Assembly (NCBI GenBank): GCA_009768925.2 | Contig: VHIT02000041.1 | Span: 124,001-188,000 of the forward strand | From: Cryptosporidium bovis | Taxonomy: Eukaryota; Apicomplexa; Conoidasida; Eucoccidiorida; Cryptosporidiidae | Direction: 5' to 3' | DNA length: 64,000 nucleotides | Shown: in pieces, positions 50,344 through 60,036 of the stretch | Numbering within the stretch: position 1 is the first letter of the stretch | How the letters are laid out: the number at the start of each line of letters is the position of its first letter | Program-made: the position numbers and the translations under genes | The notes under the pieces: model-generated | The model's database searches: none | Told to the model about the DNA's origin: nothing | The model's input: the letters and a program-made list of their open reading frames with translations, nothing else

Positions 50344-52692
50344 CTATTTGTCATTATACCTAATTATGCTGCGGAGTTTTTTTAATGAAGACAAAATGTT
50401 AGAATTATTGTTATCCTGAATGATCTCACAAATCACAATTCCAACATCAATAAACTCTTGTATAAATAGTGGATCGTCAAATACTTCAAAGTCTTTATTT
50501 TCCCAAAGTAAGCTCACACGTTGTAAAATACACAGTATAGTATCTGGATTAAAATCTTTATTTGTAACCGAGTTAATTTTTAGCAGTTTTTTTTCAAGAA
50601 GTTCACAAAATAAATCATCCCAATGAAAAATAAGGAAACTAACAGTTCCCTGAAAGTCAAGTATACCCTGTTTGTCATAACCCTCTTTTGATCCAGTTCC
50701 ATTATTCAAGCTAACTTTTGAATATTTCCAAATGTGTTCACTTTCAACGTGCCCTTGAAAGACCGTTGATGTATTTGAATGTCTAGATGAGTTTGAAATT
50801 GCTGAAGAACTACCAGTTTTGCTTATTGTTTTAGATCTCATGTACTTTACAAGGTAAGGGGCTAATATATATGAAATTAACTGTTGGCCTATTAAAGCAA
50901 TCTCCTGATTTGAGTGGCAGTAATTTTTTAATAAAAACGTCTTTTCACAATTATTATTTGTTCTGTTTAACATAAAACAAACATTTTCACATGAATTATT
51001 GTTGACCAAAACAGGAGGATACACTCTTGTCAGCGATTTATTCCTTCTACATAAACTTGGATATGTCGAACTAAGTAGAACATTGTATTCATTTATCCCA
51101 CCAATTAATTTTGAATTTAACAGCAATTTCTCATCTGAATTCCATATTTTCTTAAAAATAATACACCCTATGGACCATTCTATGAATAGAGAAAAAGAGC
51201 CAATATTAGCAGAATATTTTGGATTTATATTTATGTTACTATTTGTAAGTAAAAAGGAAAAAAATACTCTAGGATTGTCAATGCATAATTCATCGTATAA
51301 ATAAATGTTTTTTTCATGATTATTCAAAACAACTTTTGGTTTAATATAGTCAAAGAAGAATAACGAAATATCCCTTGTTTGGTTCCCAAATAGATAATAT
51401 GTAGGGGATGCATTTAATTCATCATTAAAAAAACCAAATCTGCTCCCAAACTTTTTATTTATGGTAACGTCTCTACTTTTATTTGCGATTTCTGAACCAC
51501 TTTTACTACCCCCCAAATCATTATTTGAATTTTTTTCAAGAGCATTATCATTTTTTAGATTGCTTTCATCGTTAAATAAATTCAAAAAATTGTCCCCAAA
51601 AATAGCTTTCACTGATAATATTCTTATTGGCAACGGCTTTGATTCGTCCAATATATGAAATATTAGATGGCCATCATTGAAATTTTCACAGTGGCTTGAA
51701 ATTGTTAAGTTATGTAGATTATGAAAGCCATTCGAAGTAAGATTTGGAGTCATCCCCGCTGGAAATTCCCAATTAAACAATATTTTTCCAGCGTAACCTG
51801 ATACTTTATATATTATATTACCGATAAAGTCTGTTGAAAACAAAGACTCACATCCTGCCCCAAATTCATAAACACCGTAAGATTTTATCTTCTCTGGAGG
51901 AAACTCTACCCATTGCCCACCATATATCATATTAGACATAGAATAAGGCGAAATAGGCCCTCTTGTTAATAACTTTTCACAGTGATTTTCAAAGTGAATA
52001 CTGGGAGTTACTGCTGAGGATAATGTAGATGTTGATAGGTTTCTCTGTTTGAATTTTTCATTATCACTTTTTTTAGCTGCTGGAAGTTGAAGTATTAAAT
52101 CGCAATCTGAAAAATTTACTATTCTAATGTATAATGATCTTGGGTACTTTCTAAGTCTTCCTATCCACTCATAGTAATTTGAATTCAAATTCAACTTTCT
52201 AAAGTCACAATTGGCATGTTTATGAGTATTATCCAAGTTTCCTATTTTATCCAGATAGTCAGAACCTAACTCTGTCTCCCTTATATTAATATGTGTCATT
52301 AGCTTCCTTATTGAACGCTGTACACCATTTGTTGCATCTAAATAAAACAGTTTTTTAATATGATCATCATTGTTTGAGTTTATTGGAACTTCGATAAAGG
52401 CATCATCCTTACTTATTATTCCTATTCTCACATTTGCCTCCCCATCTCCGATTATCCTGGACTCATATTTATAATTTATGCAGTATTCTATACAGTCCAC
52501 TATACTTGTATATACCACATTACAACCAAGTATATTTTGGTACGTTGCACTAGAACACACAAATGAAATCATTACTCCAGGTTCTATCTTCTCTAAAGGA
52601 TGATAAATCCATTCTCCCTTTTCCAATATATGTATATAACGATGAAATGTAAGTCTAGTGTTGTTTTTTATCACTACTTCCAATTGCTCCAT
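50344..52692 (-). CDS. Protein with repeated GxW...P beta motifs (aegerolysin-like?), unknown
   Basis: 782 residues. Two segments share a pattern: GEWIYHPLEKIEPGVMISF then CSSATYQNILGCNVVYT (residues 26-62) and GQWVEFPPEKIKSYGVYEF then SLFSTDFIGNIIYKV (259-297), the latter ending NWEFPAGM. A Trp, a Pro and a Gly/Ser-turn precede a V/I-x-Y strand in both. This strand layout recalls small beta-sandwich proteins of the aegerolysin/ET79 type, known for binding membrane lipids, but the resemblance is by eye only. Possible third, degenerate copy near residues 470-530 (LYDELCIDNPRVFFSFL). The C-terminal ~200 residues are helical. There is no signal peptide, so a cytosolic or unconventionally placed protein is likelier. 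Confidence 0.7.
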   Translation of the reverse strand: MEQLEVVIKNNTRLTFHRYIHILEKGEWIYHPLEKIEPGVMISFVCSSATYQNILGCNVVYTSIVDCIEYCINYKYESRIIGDGEANVRIGIISKDDAFIEVPINSNNDDHIKKLFYLDATNGVQRSIRKLMTHINIRETELGSDYLDKIGNLDNTHKHANCDFRKLNLNSNYYEWIGRLRKYPRSLYIRIVNFSDCDLILQLPAAKKSDNEKFKQRNLSTSTLSSAVTPSIHFENHCEKLLTRGPISPYSMSNMIYGGQWVEFPPEKIKSYGVYEFGAGCESLFSTDFIGNIIYKVSGYAGKILFNWEFPAGMTPNLTSNGFHNLHNLTISSHCENFNDGHLIFHILDESKPLPIRILSVKAIFGDNFLNLFNDESNLKNDNALEKNSNNDLGGSKSGSEIANKSRDVTINKKFGSRFGFFNDELNASPTYYLFGNQTRDISLFFFDYIKPKVVLNNHEKNIYLYDELCIDNPRVFFSFLLTNSNININPKYSANIGSFSLFIEWSIGCIIFKKIWNSDEKLLLNSKLIGGINEYNVLLSSTYPSLCRRNKSLTRVYPPVLVNNNSCENVCFMLNRTNNNCEKTFLLKNYCHSNQEIALIGQQLISYILAPYLVKYMRSKTISKTGSSSAISNSSRHSNTSTVFQGHVESEHIWKYSKVSLNNGTGSKEGYDKQGILDFQGTVSFLIFHWDDLFCELLEKKLLKINSVTNKDFNPDTILCILQRVSLLWENKDFEVFDDPLFIQEFIDVGIVICEIIQDNNNSNILSSLKKLRSIIRYNDK

Positions 52693-53026
52693 ATTTTATT
52701 ATTATTGCACCTACTTCGAACAAAGTGATTTATTATAGGAAACCTATTTCGATTATATTTTAATTTCTCTCACTATTGTTCGAACTTATGATAAAAAAAA
52801 ATTTTTTACATTACATAAAGGCCTGCGTGCCTATAAAATTTCCCCTTTTCTTTCATCAAAAAGGAAAGAAAAAGTAGTATCTTACATTTTAACATCTTAT
52901 CCTACAAATTCAAATTAGACGTTTCATGCCTTTTTCAATTTTTATGTTCCTTTCACTTCTTTTTCTTAATTTTATCTTTCACACCTCATTTTTTTATTAA
53001 ATCAATATAAACATGTGGGGATAAAA

Positions 53027-53033
53027 TGGCGCC
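53027..53033. promoter_or_regulatory. E2F-like TGGCGCC
   Basis: GGCGCC core about 283 bases upstream of the cullin ATG and 335 upstream of the opposite gene's ATG, so it could serve either. Confidence 0.42.
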
Positions 53034-53267
53034 TTTTGAATTTCATTAACACGTGTCCAAGAGTCATAACGGTATGGTAGCAAAAAAAACTGGGCAGTTG
53101 ACTATTTACTTAAAAAAGCAGATAAATAAATAAAAAGGAGTTTAATGAAAAAGTTCTAACTTGACTTTTTTTGTTGGTTTTGTAACAACACTTTATAATG
53201 ATAACTTGTACTACGAGTAACGAGTGAACTACAATTGTTTGACTTTAAGGGTGTTACAAAGAAGTAA

Positions 53268-53302
53268 GTGAATTCAAGCTTTCGTGGAGAGCTTGAATTC
53301 AC
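53268..53302 (+). promoter_or_regulatory. Strong 5'-UTR hairpin before cullin gene
   Basis: GTGAATTCAAGCT at 53268-53280 is perfectly complementary to AGCTTGAATTCAC at 53290-53302. T53281-G53289 (wobble), T53282-A53288 and C53283-G53287 can extend the stem to 16 pairs with a GTG loop. It ends 13 bases before ATG 53316. Confidence 0.8.
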
Positions 53303-53315
53303 CAGCAACATCACC

Positions 53316-56300
53316 ATGAAAGCAGAGATAATTGCACATACATATGGCTATTATGGAAAAAGTGAAGCCGATATGAGAAATGAAATCAATTTATTTTTAA
53401 CAAGTATTTATTTAATGAATGACAACGTAAACAGTAATGAATTTGAAAATTTGCGTAATAATGTTGATGATATTAAGCAAAGAGAATCAAAAAGAATGAA
53501 ATTGTCTGAAGTGGTTGATGAAAATAATAGAAAAAGCCGAATTTATTTTGAAAAGACGCGTCGTCTAATAACTCATTTATGCAATGAGGGTAAATATGAC
53601 TTTATATATAATACTTTTGAGAGTATATATATGCATACTTGGAAAATAAATATGGAAAACATAAGTAAAAGCGAATTCCTTAGAATAATAGGAGAAAAAA
53701 AAAGTGAATATGATTTAAATTCACAAGGTTTGGATATATTTATTTTGGAATTAATATTCGATTCAAAATTTTACAATGAAATGATTAATGGTGGGCAAAT
53801 GAATAGTTACATGAGTGAATTAGCAAAATTTTGGTGTCATCACAGAAGATCAACCGATATAATATCAAATGTATATTTATACTTTGACTCCATGTTTAAA
53901 CGTTTTGGCCCTGGTATATTTCAAAATAAAAATAATTACAGGGGTTTTATAAATAATGCAAACACGTTTTTAAAGAAGATAATATTTGGTGAATTGAATA
54001 TTGACTACTCTAGTTTTAAAAACAAACTGGAGATTGAAAAACATGAATTTAATAATTTACCGTTATGTTTGATTGGAGGTCTTGTTTCAATTATGATTAA
54101 TATGAATGTAATAAGGGATAAGTACTTTAATTACGAATTAGATACTGACTTTGGAAAAGAGATGGAATTTTTTATACTGAAGAAGATATTTGAAATGTTT
54201 ATTCAATTGGGAATAGCAGACTTCGGTGTATCGAAAATATACTTAAATGTAATGGGTCGTTATTACTATGAAAAAATAAGAAATGATAATATAACTGAAT
54301 TTAAGGACTACTTAAAGTTTCTAAAAATGGCGATTGATCTAGAGAGATCATTTCTAATAACTCAAGCAAATAACAAAAAATACCATTATGAGGAAGATAA
54401 TATACCTGAAAATGATGACAAAAACGAATCAATGACAGAAAATAATCATTCTGGAACAAATTTGAATAATTCTTTATTATTGTTTATTAGAAATGACTAC
54501 TGGACAGAAGACTTTCCTTTGAGTAAGAAAAGAACATTGGAAATTTCTTGTATCAATTGGAATTCATATATGGAAAATACGGAATTAATGCTTTTAGATG
54601 TTCTTATATCAGATGACATAATATCACGCTTTTCAAGGACAATAGACAGTGTAAATAAAAGTTATTTGAGAGAATTAGTCATAAACGACGACTACTCTTC
54701 ATTAGAATTCATCTATAACCTTTTTAAGAAGAAAAAAAGTGAAAATAAGGTTATAAATGAAATAAAGACATGTATTACAGACATAGGTATTGAATTATCC
54801 ATGAAATTAATTAGATGCAATAAACATGAATACGATTTATATATAAGTACAACTAAGAAAATTTTAGATTTATATTTAAAAATAGAGAAAATTTGTAGAG
54901 AGTCATTCAAGGATAACGATAAGATACGCAATATATGTATAAACGATTCATGGACTATCATCGCAAATTATAATGATGAGATATCAGAGGAATTAATGTA
55001 TGGGCTTTCATTGTTTGTTTACAATTTACTATCTGCCGATAGTAATGACTATAGTGGATTAGAAGAGTCAGGAATAATAAGAACCTCAAGAGTAAATATG
55101 GATCTATTATGTTGGTTAAATAAAACTGAACAAAACAGCTCAATGTTAAAATTTGTAAATAAAGACTGTAATGATACGATTAGTAAATATCTAAGAGGTG
55201 TAATGTTTGTATTTAAATGTAGTAATAAGAAGGAAATTTTTCAGAATTATTATCTACGTTTATTTTCACAAAGACTAATAGGTAATTACATCCCAAATAA
55301 AGTTGGTTTTGGTCTAAATGCAAAAAATACTTTAGATTTATATAGAATGGTAATTTCAAAAGAAAAAGGTAGCGAGATTATTGAAATGTTGAATACCAAA
55401 ATCAATTTGTTTGAGATGTATTTTATGTTTTTACTATACAATGAATGTGGCTATTCTTTTATTAATAAGTTTAATTTTATAATCAGGGATTGGTATTTAT
55501 CATCATCTATTTTTAAGTTATACATATTATGTGACTCGTTCAACAAAAATACTGATATTAATATTTTTTTTAAGGAAAAAGAGAATTCTGAGATAAAATT
55601 TTCTTCATATTCTAAAAGATTATCAAGAATATCGAACAGTTCATCCTACATTTATGATAAAATTAATGCATGGTTAAAATTAGAAGATTTAGGCTTTTCT
55701 GAGGCTAGCAATAATAATACTAAGAATGATGATTATAATGAAATGGACGAGAAAATTGAATTAAAGAAGGATAAAATAATAAATAATATGGATATTGATA
55801 TACCATTTTCTATTATTGTTTTGTCTTCCAGTAACTGGTCATTTTTAAATAAAAGTGATAACTTTATTGACTCTGAGTTATTTATTAATTATAAAGATAA
55901 AGACAGTGATATCAATTTGATATACAGCGAAATGACTTTATATCAGCAGTATTATAAAAATATTTATTCTAGAAATTTAATATGGTCTTGTAATCTTGGA
56001 ACTTGCATTGTAGAATACCTACCACCGAATTTAGATTCATATTGTAATGAAATTGGAATTAAAAGGCTGGATATAAAATTAATACTGACACTGCAGCAGG
56101 CAATATTATTGCTGTGTTTCAATAATAATGATAATGTTTACTTATCTTCAAATCATTATGATATTTTGAAAGATAATATTTACGGATTATTTAGAAAAAA
56201 CAAAGTAACTATTTTAAGTGACAATAGTAGAGATACAGTAAATAAAGTGGCAGTTTCTCCTATTTTAAACATAAAAGAAGAAAATATGTTAGTAATTTCG

Positions 56301-56921
56301 GGTGAAAAAGAGAAAAGAATGAAAGATAAAAATGAAGATGATTACTTATTGATTAATATAAACGACGAATTTTTGAATAAAGAAAATGTTGTCTCAATTT
56401 ATAATGAAATTGGAGACTTGGTTGATAAAAATGATACCGCATTATTAGTCATTGACTATGTTAATTGTTACTATTGTGAGGTCGATAACAGTACATATAT
56501 GAAACAATTATCTTTAAACAGCTATTTGGACTCATTTATTACTCCAAAAGAGGATTCGATTATGAATAAAGAAGATTATATTTTCGGTACTGGTGAGTCT
56601 GAACTAGACAGTATAAAAAGCCTTATATGTAACACGTTCAAAAATAATAGATACAAAGTAGATGCAATGATAATTAGGTACCTTAAATTCAGGAAAAGAT
56701 CCTCATTTGTAAACATTACCGAATTAATAACTAAAGAGCTATTTTCTACTTATAAAAATTCATTTGGCATAGATAATCAAGAATCGAAAAGTAAAAAGTC
56801 CATAATTGAAGATGAAACCTCAAAGTGTTTAGATTCTCTTATTCAAAGAGACTTAATTGAAATCGACTCAAGTACAAATTCCAATAGTAGAGACCAACAA
56901 ATATACTGTTATGTTCCTTAA
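53316..56921 (+). CDS. Divergent long cullin-family protein
   Basis: 1201 residues from ATG 53316; the frame extends upstream only through a GTG and the hairpin. Cullins scaffold cullin-RING ubiquitin ligases. The C-terminal ~90 residues match the cullin neddylation domain: DAMIIRYLKFRKRSS with Lys1124 at the Nedd8-acceptor position, then TELITKELFSTY and IQRDLIEID, ending YCYVP (cf. Y-x-Y-V/L-A). Earlier blocks fit the cullin homology domain: LSSSNWSFLNK, YYKNIYSRNLIWSCNLGTC and LTLQQAILLLCFNNND. It is longer than usual (about 750-800) because of Asn/Asp-rich insertions, for instance near residues 350-420 and 820-850. The N-terminal repeats are only weakly recognisable, so the adaptor is unknown. 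It is convergent with the next gene, 22 bases apart. Confidence 0.85.
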   Translation: MKAEIIAHTYGYYGKSEADMRNEINLFLTSIYLMNDNVNSNEFENLRNNVDDIKQRESKRMKLSEVVDENNRKSRIYFEKTRRLITHLCNEGKYDFIYNTFESIYMHTWKINMENISKSEFLRIIGEKKSEYDLNSQGLDIFILELIFDSKFYNEMINGGQMNSYMSELAKFWCHHRRSTDIISNVYLYFDSMFKRFGPGIFQNKNNYRGFINNANTFLKKIIFGELNIDYSSFKNKLEIEKHEFNNLPLCLIGGLVSIMINMNVIRDKYFNYELDTDFGKEMEFFILKKIFEMFIQLGIADFGVSKIYLNVMGRYYYEKIRNDNITEFKDYLKFLKMAIDLERSFLITQANNKKYHYEEDNIPENDDKNESMTENNHSGTNLNNSLLLFIRNDYWTEDFPLSKKRTLEISCINWNSYMENTELMLLDVLISDDIISRFSRTIDSVNKSYLRELVINDDYSSLEFIYNLFKKKKSENKVINEIKTCITDIGIELSMKLIRCNKHEYDLYISTTKKILDLYLKIEKICRESFKDNDKIRNICINDSWTIIANYNDEISEELMYGLSLFVYNLLSADSNDYSGLEESGIIRTSRVNMDLLCWLNKTEQNSSMLKFVNKDCNDTISKYLRGVMFVFKCSNKKEIFQNYYLRLFSQRLIGNYIPNKVGFGLNAKNTLDLYRMVISKEKGSEIIEMLNTKINLFEMYFMFLLYNECGYSFINKFNFIIRDWYLSSSIFKLYILCDSFNKNTDINIFFKEKENSEIKFSSYSKRLSRISNSSSYIYDKINAWLKLEDLGFSEASNNNTKNDDYNEMDEKIELKKDKIINNMDIDIPFSIIVLSSSNWSFLNKSDNFIDSELFINYKDKDSDINLIYSEMTLYQQYYKNIYSRNLIWSCNLGTCIVEYLPPNLDSYCNEIGIKRLDIKLILTLQQAILLLCFNNNDNVYLSSNHYDILKDNIYGLFRKNKVTILSDNSRDTVNKVAVSPILNIKEENMLVISGEKEKRMKDKNEDDYLLININDEFLNKENVVSIYNEIGDLVDKNDTALLVIDYVNCYYCEVDNSTYMKQLSLNSYLDSFITPKEDSIMNKEDYIFGTGESELDSIKSLICNTFKNNRYKVDAMIIRYLKFRKRSSFVNITELITKELFSTYKNSFGIDNQESKSKKSIIEDETSKCLDSLIQRDLIEIDSSTNSNSRDQQIYCYVP

Positions 56922-56943
56922 ATATATCAATTTACAGCATTAA

Positions 56944-59900
56944 CTACTTAATCTTTGGAACTATTTTGACTTTTGGGATTATTTTTGGTGCAATATTTGT
57001 AGCACCTTTTGTTACCATTATTTTAATATCATCTTTTCCTGTAACTACTGCATTCGTAGCACCTGCTTTATTACCGAAGACTGATTTAGGAGGTGTCGCT
57101 ACTATTTTTGGTGTTATTGTAACTGCATTCTTAGGCCCGTCTCCCAATAGTTTTGGTTTTATCGCTATTACATTTCCTTGTTTTTTAATATTGATAACTG
57201 GGACTGGATTTTTGGTCTTTACAATATTATTAGGTCCTTTAATGTCCATCTTTTTAATTGCTGGAATATTTGCTTTGATGTTTACTTTGTTAGTTATTGG
57301 CGGAACACTGTCCTTAGGGATTTTCATTGGAGTTGCTGGTTCTTTACTAACCTCTACTGTTTTTACATTATTAACTTTAGGCTCAACTTTAACATTAATA
57401 TTTGTTAACTTAGGTGTTATTTCAATTTTACCTTTTTTTGGAACGATAGAGGCTGTCTTGTTAGGTGGTGATACTTGATTTTGTTCGTTTGGAACAGTAG
57501 GCAGCGATTTTTTAGCTATATCAACGGTTCCTTGCTCAGATGGGCTTGATGCTGGAACTGATTCAGGTTCAACTTTAATTTTTATTTCTGTTTTTGGTTG
57601 AACTACGGCACTTGTTTTAATAATGTTTGGAATGCTCTTTGACTCCTTTTCATCTAAAGAAACTGCTGACTTCTTTAAAGCAATTTCTGAAGATTTACTG
57701 GAACTGGATTCAGCATTTGATGACTTAAGAATTTCCAAACTTTTCATAGTTGACTTTAGTGTACTCGTTGATTCATTAACACCAACTTTTATTGATTTCT
57801 CTAGACTTTTTGAAGTGGCTGCTAATGGGGTAATTGTAGACTTGGTTACTGCTTTAGTTGTTAATATTTTAGCATTTAAGTCTTTGGATAAATTTTCATC
57901 TGGTTCCTTGCTAGTAGATACAACTTTTGCTGATTTATTTATCTTGTATAAGTCCTCTTCTTTTATATCAGGTGGAATACTCTTCTTTATTTCTAATGAC
58001 TTAGAATTACCACTTGGACTGACCTTATTCTGGTTGTTGGATGCATCGTTGTTGCTTACCTTTCTTAATAAATTGATTCCTGGTCTTAATATCGCATTCA
58101 TTTTATCCATACCCTTTTCCTTGTCACCTCTAAGACTTAATCTTGATAACTTGCTCTCTTTTTTCGGAGCAGATTCAGTCTTTCCTTTAGTCTCTTTTGC
58201 CACTATAAATCTTCCAGCAGGAAGCATTGAGTCTCCTGGCAATGGCTTAACCGTTAAAATAATGTTTGCAATAAGTTTTTCCCCATCATCTGCAAATACT
58301 TCCCACGCTTGTTCTGGTACAAGTGTTGACGGATCTATAAACGTCTTAGATGCGTGACCAATAGGTTCTGTTGGATTTGATGTATCCCACATATCTATGG
58401 TGAATCTTGGTAATAGTCCAGAGGATTTTGGTGGCAAGCTATCAATTGTTAGTTTAAACTCTTCTTCTATTGAGCCTTTTCCTTCTTTATCATTCACTAT
58501 ATACTCAAATTCTGCTGACTTTCTAACTGGATTGCTCTTGCATTTTGTTGTCGACTCGCTATCTATTCTTGCAACAAAGAATAGTTTTCCTTTTCCATCT
58601 CCCACTTGCTCTATTCTTTGTACCGACTTAATTATAATTTCAAATCCTGTTAATGGTACATTTATATCACCGGATACTTGTGAAGAAGTGACAGGTATTG
58701 TTACTTGTTTAGTAGATGCCACTGGAGACATTATTTTAGGTGAAGAATCATCTGTATTTTTATTATCATTATTTGTTTGTAGATTTCGATCATCTTTCAT
58801 ATAATTTTCAGCAACCTTAGAAAGTGAATTACCTTGTTGCATATGTGGTGGTAGCTTAACACTGTCCGCCTCCTCAGCAGGCCTTTCGGTTTTTCTAACT
58901 GGTGGTTGCCAAACATCATATCCAGGTATTTTTTCAGGTGGTTGAATTGGTGGCGGAAGTTCTTTCACTACTCCCAATTTAAAGTAGTATATTGAACCAT
59001 ATAATGAATTTAGTCTTAAGTCAAGCCCTCTACATGGATGAAGATATTCCAAAACTAATTCAATTATCTCCCTTCTATCCTTTGGTTCGTTAAATGTAAT
59101 ATAGCTGCAAACTCCTGCAAATGCTTGTATAAGTGTATCTAATTGTGTATATAACATATCTATTCTTTCAATAGTTTCTGTTATTACACTTGGGTTACCT
59201 CTCAAATCTATTATTTTGTTTTGTAACCCTTGTATCGTAGAAATTTGATTTTTTAAGGTAATTTGAAGAGTCTTGTTTTCTTCTTGCATCCAATAACATT
59301 GTCTTTCTAATTTTTCCCTTTCCTTCCTCTCTTTTGAGAACATTATAAAGTAGTTCTTGGCTTTTTCTTCTAACTCGTCTATTAAATCCTCTATTACCAA
59401 GGGATTTGTGGTGTATGTGTTTGGTTCGTGTCCAAACAAGCCTGATCTATTGTTCATATTTGACTTTTTTGTTGGAACAAATTTAGTACTTGCTAAATCC
59501 AAATAATCATTATACAAATTTGTACTTTTCATATTGTTCTTTCCTGCAGTAAGAGAATCTATTTTGCTTTCTAAATAGTTTTGACTTTTAACCATATTTG
59601 GAGCTATTTGACTCACATTCACTGAGTTATTTGGTAACTCGGACCTCTTCAGCTTTAAAAACTGTGATTGCATAGCAACTTTTCTTTCTTTTGCTTTCCC
59701 CGTTAAACCTGATATTCTTGAACTATTTAAATTACTAACGCTATTCTTTGTTAGAGACAACTCTTTTTTTATTGACTTACTCAAAGAATCGTTTTTTGGT
59801 CCCGATTCTGTTCCTCCAACTTCTGGTAGATTATTAACTGATTTTACATGAGTTACTTTTATTAACGGTGCAGTCTCTTCTCCAATATTATCACTCAAAT

Positions 59901-60036
59901 CTGATGCCTCCATATCATTTTTTTTAATTGTTAACTCACTTTTTTTTAGTAGTAATGTACGATTTCTATTTATTGGAGAAAGAATTGATTTACTAGTTAA
60001 TTCACTCTCATTCTTACTTATATTTTCTGTTGACAT
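56944..60036 (-). CDS. Coiled-coil plus C2-like protein with Lys/Pro/Val-rich tail, unknown
   Basis: 1030 residues. A Ser/Lys/Asn-rich N-terminus leads to a charged coiled coil (about 210-290: DLIDELEEKAKNYF, RKEREKLERQCYWMQEENK) and a compact helical block (YLHPCRGLDLRLNSLYGSIYYF). PPPIQPPEKIPGYDVWQPP precedes a C2-like beta domain (about 450-600) with FEIIIKSVQRIEQVGDGKGKLFF, FTIDMWDTSNP and EQAWEVFADD strands. The last ~350 residues are a low-complexity Lys/Pro/Val/Ile/Thr tail with recurring xTPKxVA or NIKA units. No family is recognised; the arrangement resembles cytoskeletal or membrane scaffold proteins, which is inference. The cullin stop lies 22 bases downstream on the opposite strand. 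Confidence 0.78.
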   Translation of the reverse strand: MSTENISKNESELTSKSILSPINRNRTLLLKKSELTIKKNDMEASDLSDNIGEETAPLIKVTHVKSVNNLPEVGGTESGPKNDSLSKSIKKELSLTKNSVSNLNSSRISGLTGKAKERKVAMQSQFLKLKRSELPNNSVNVSQIAPNMVKSQNYLESKIDSLTAGKNNMKSTNLYNDYLDLASTKFVPTKKSNMNNRSGLFGHEPNTYTTNPLVIEDLIDELEEKAKNYFIMFSKERKEREKLERQCYWMQEENKTLQITLKNQISTIQGLQNKIIDLRGNPSVITETIERIDMLYTQLDTLIQAFAGVCSYITFNEPKDRREIIELVLEYLHPCRGLDLRLNSLYGSIYYFKLGVVKELPPPIQPPEKIPGYDVWQPPVRKTERPAEEADSVKLPPHMQQGNSLSKVAENYMKDDRNLQTNNDNKNTDDSSPKIMSPVASTKQVTIPVTSSQVSGDINVPLTGFEIIIKSVQRIEQVGDGKGKLFFVARIDSESTTKCKSNPVRKSAEFEYIVNDKEGKGSIEEEFKLTIDSLPPKSSGLLPRFTIDMWDTSNPTEPIGHASKTFIDPSTLVPEQAWEVFADDGEKLIANIILTVKPLPGDSMLPAGRFIVAKETKGKTESAPKKESKLSRLSLRGDKEKGMDKMNAILRPGINLLRKVSNNDASNNQNKVSPSGNSKSLEIKKSIPPDIKEEDLYKINKSAKVVSTSKEPDENLSKDLNAKILTTKAVTKSTITPLAATSKSLEKSIKVGVNESTSTLKSTMKSLEILKSSNAESSSSKSSEIALKKSAVSLDEKESKSIPNIIKTSAVVQPKTEIKIKVEPESVPASSPSEQGTVDIAKKSLPTVPNEQNQVSPPNKTASIVPKKGKIEITPKLTNINVKVEPKVNNVKTVEVSKEPATPMKIPKDSVPPITNKVNIKANIPAIKKMDIKGPNNIVKTKNPVPVINIKKQGNVIAIKPKLLGDGPKNAVTITPKIVATPPKSVFGNKAGATNAVVTGKDDIKIMVTKGATNIAPKIIPKVKIVPKIK

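Larger units (their letters stand above)
52693..53315. other. Divergent intergenic region with E2F-like site and hairpin
   Basis: About 620 bases. TGGCGCC at 53027-53033 lies about midway. The hairpin at 53268-53302 is just before the cullin ATG. Nothing else is seen. Confidence 0.6.
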
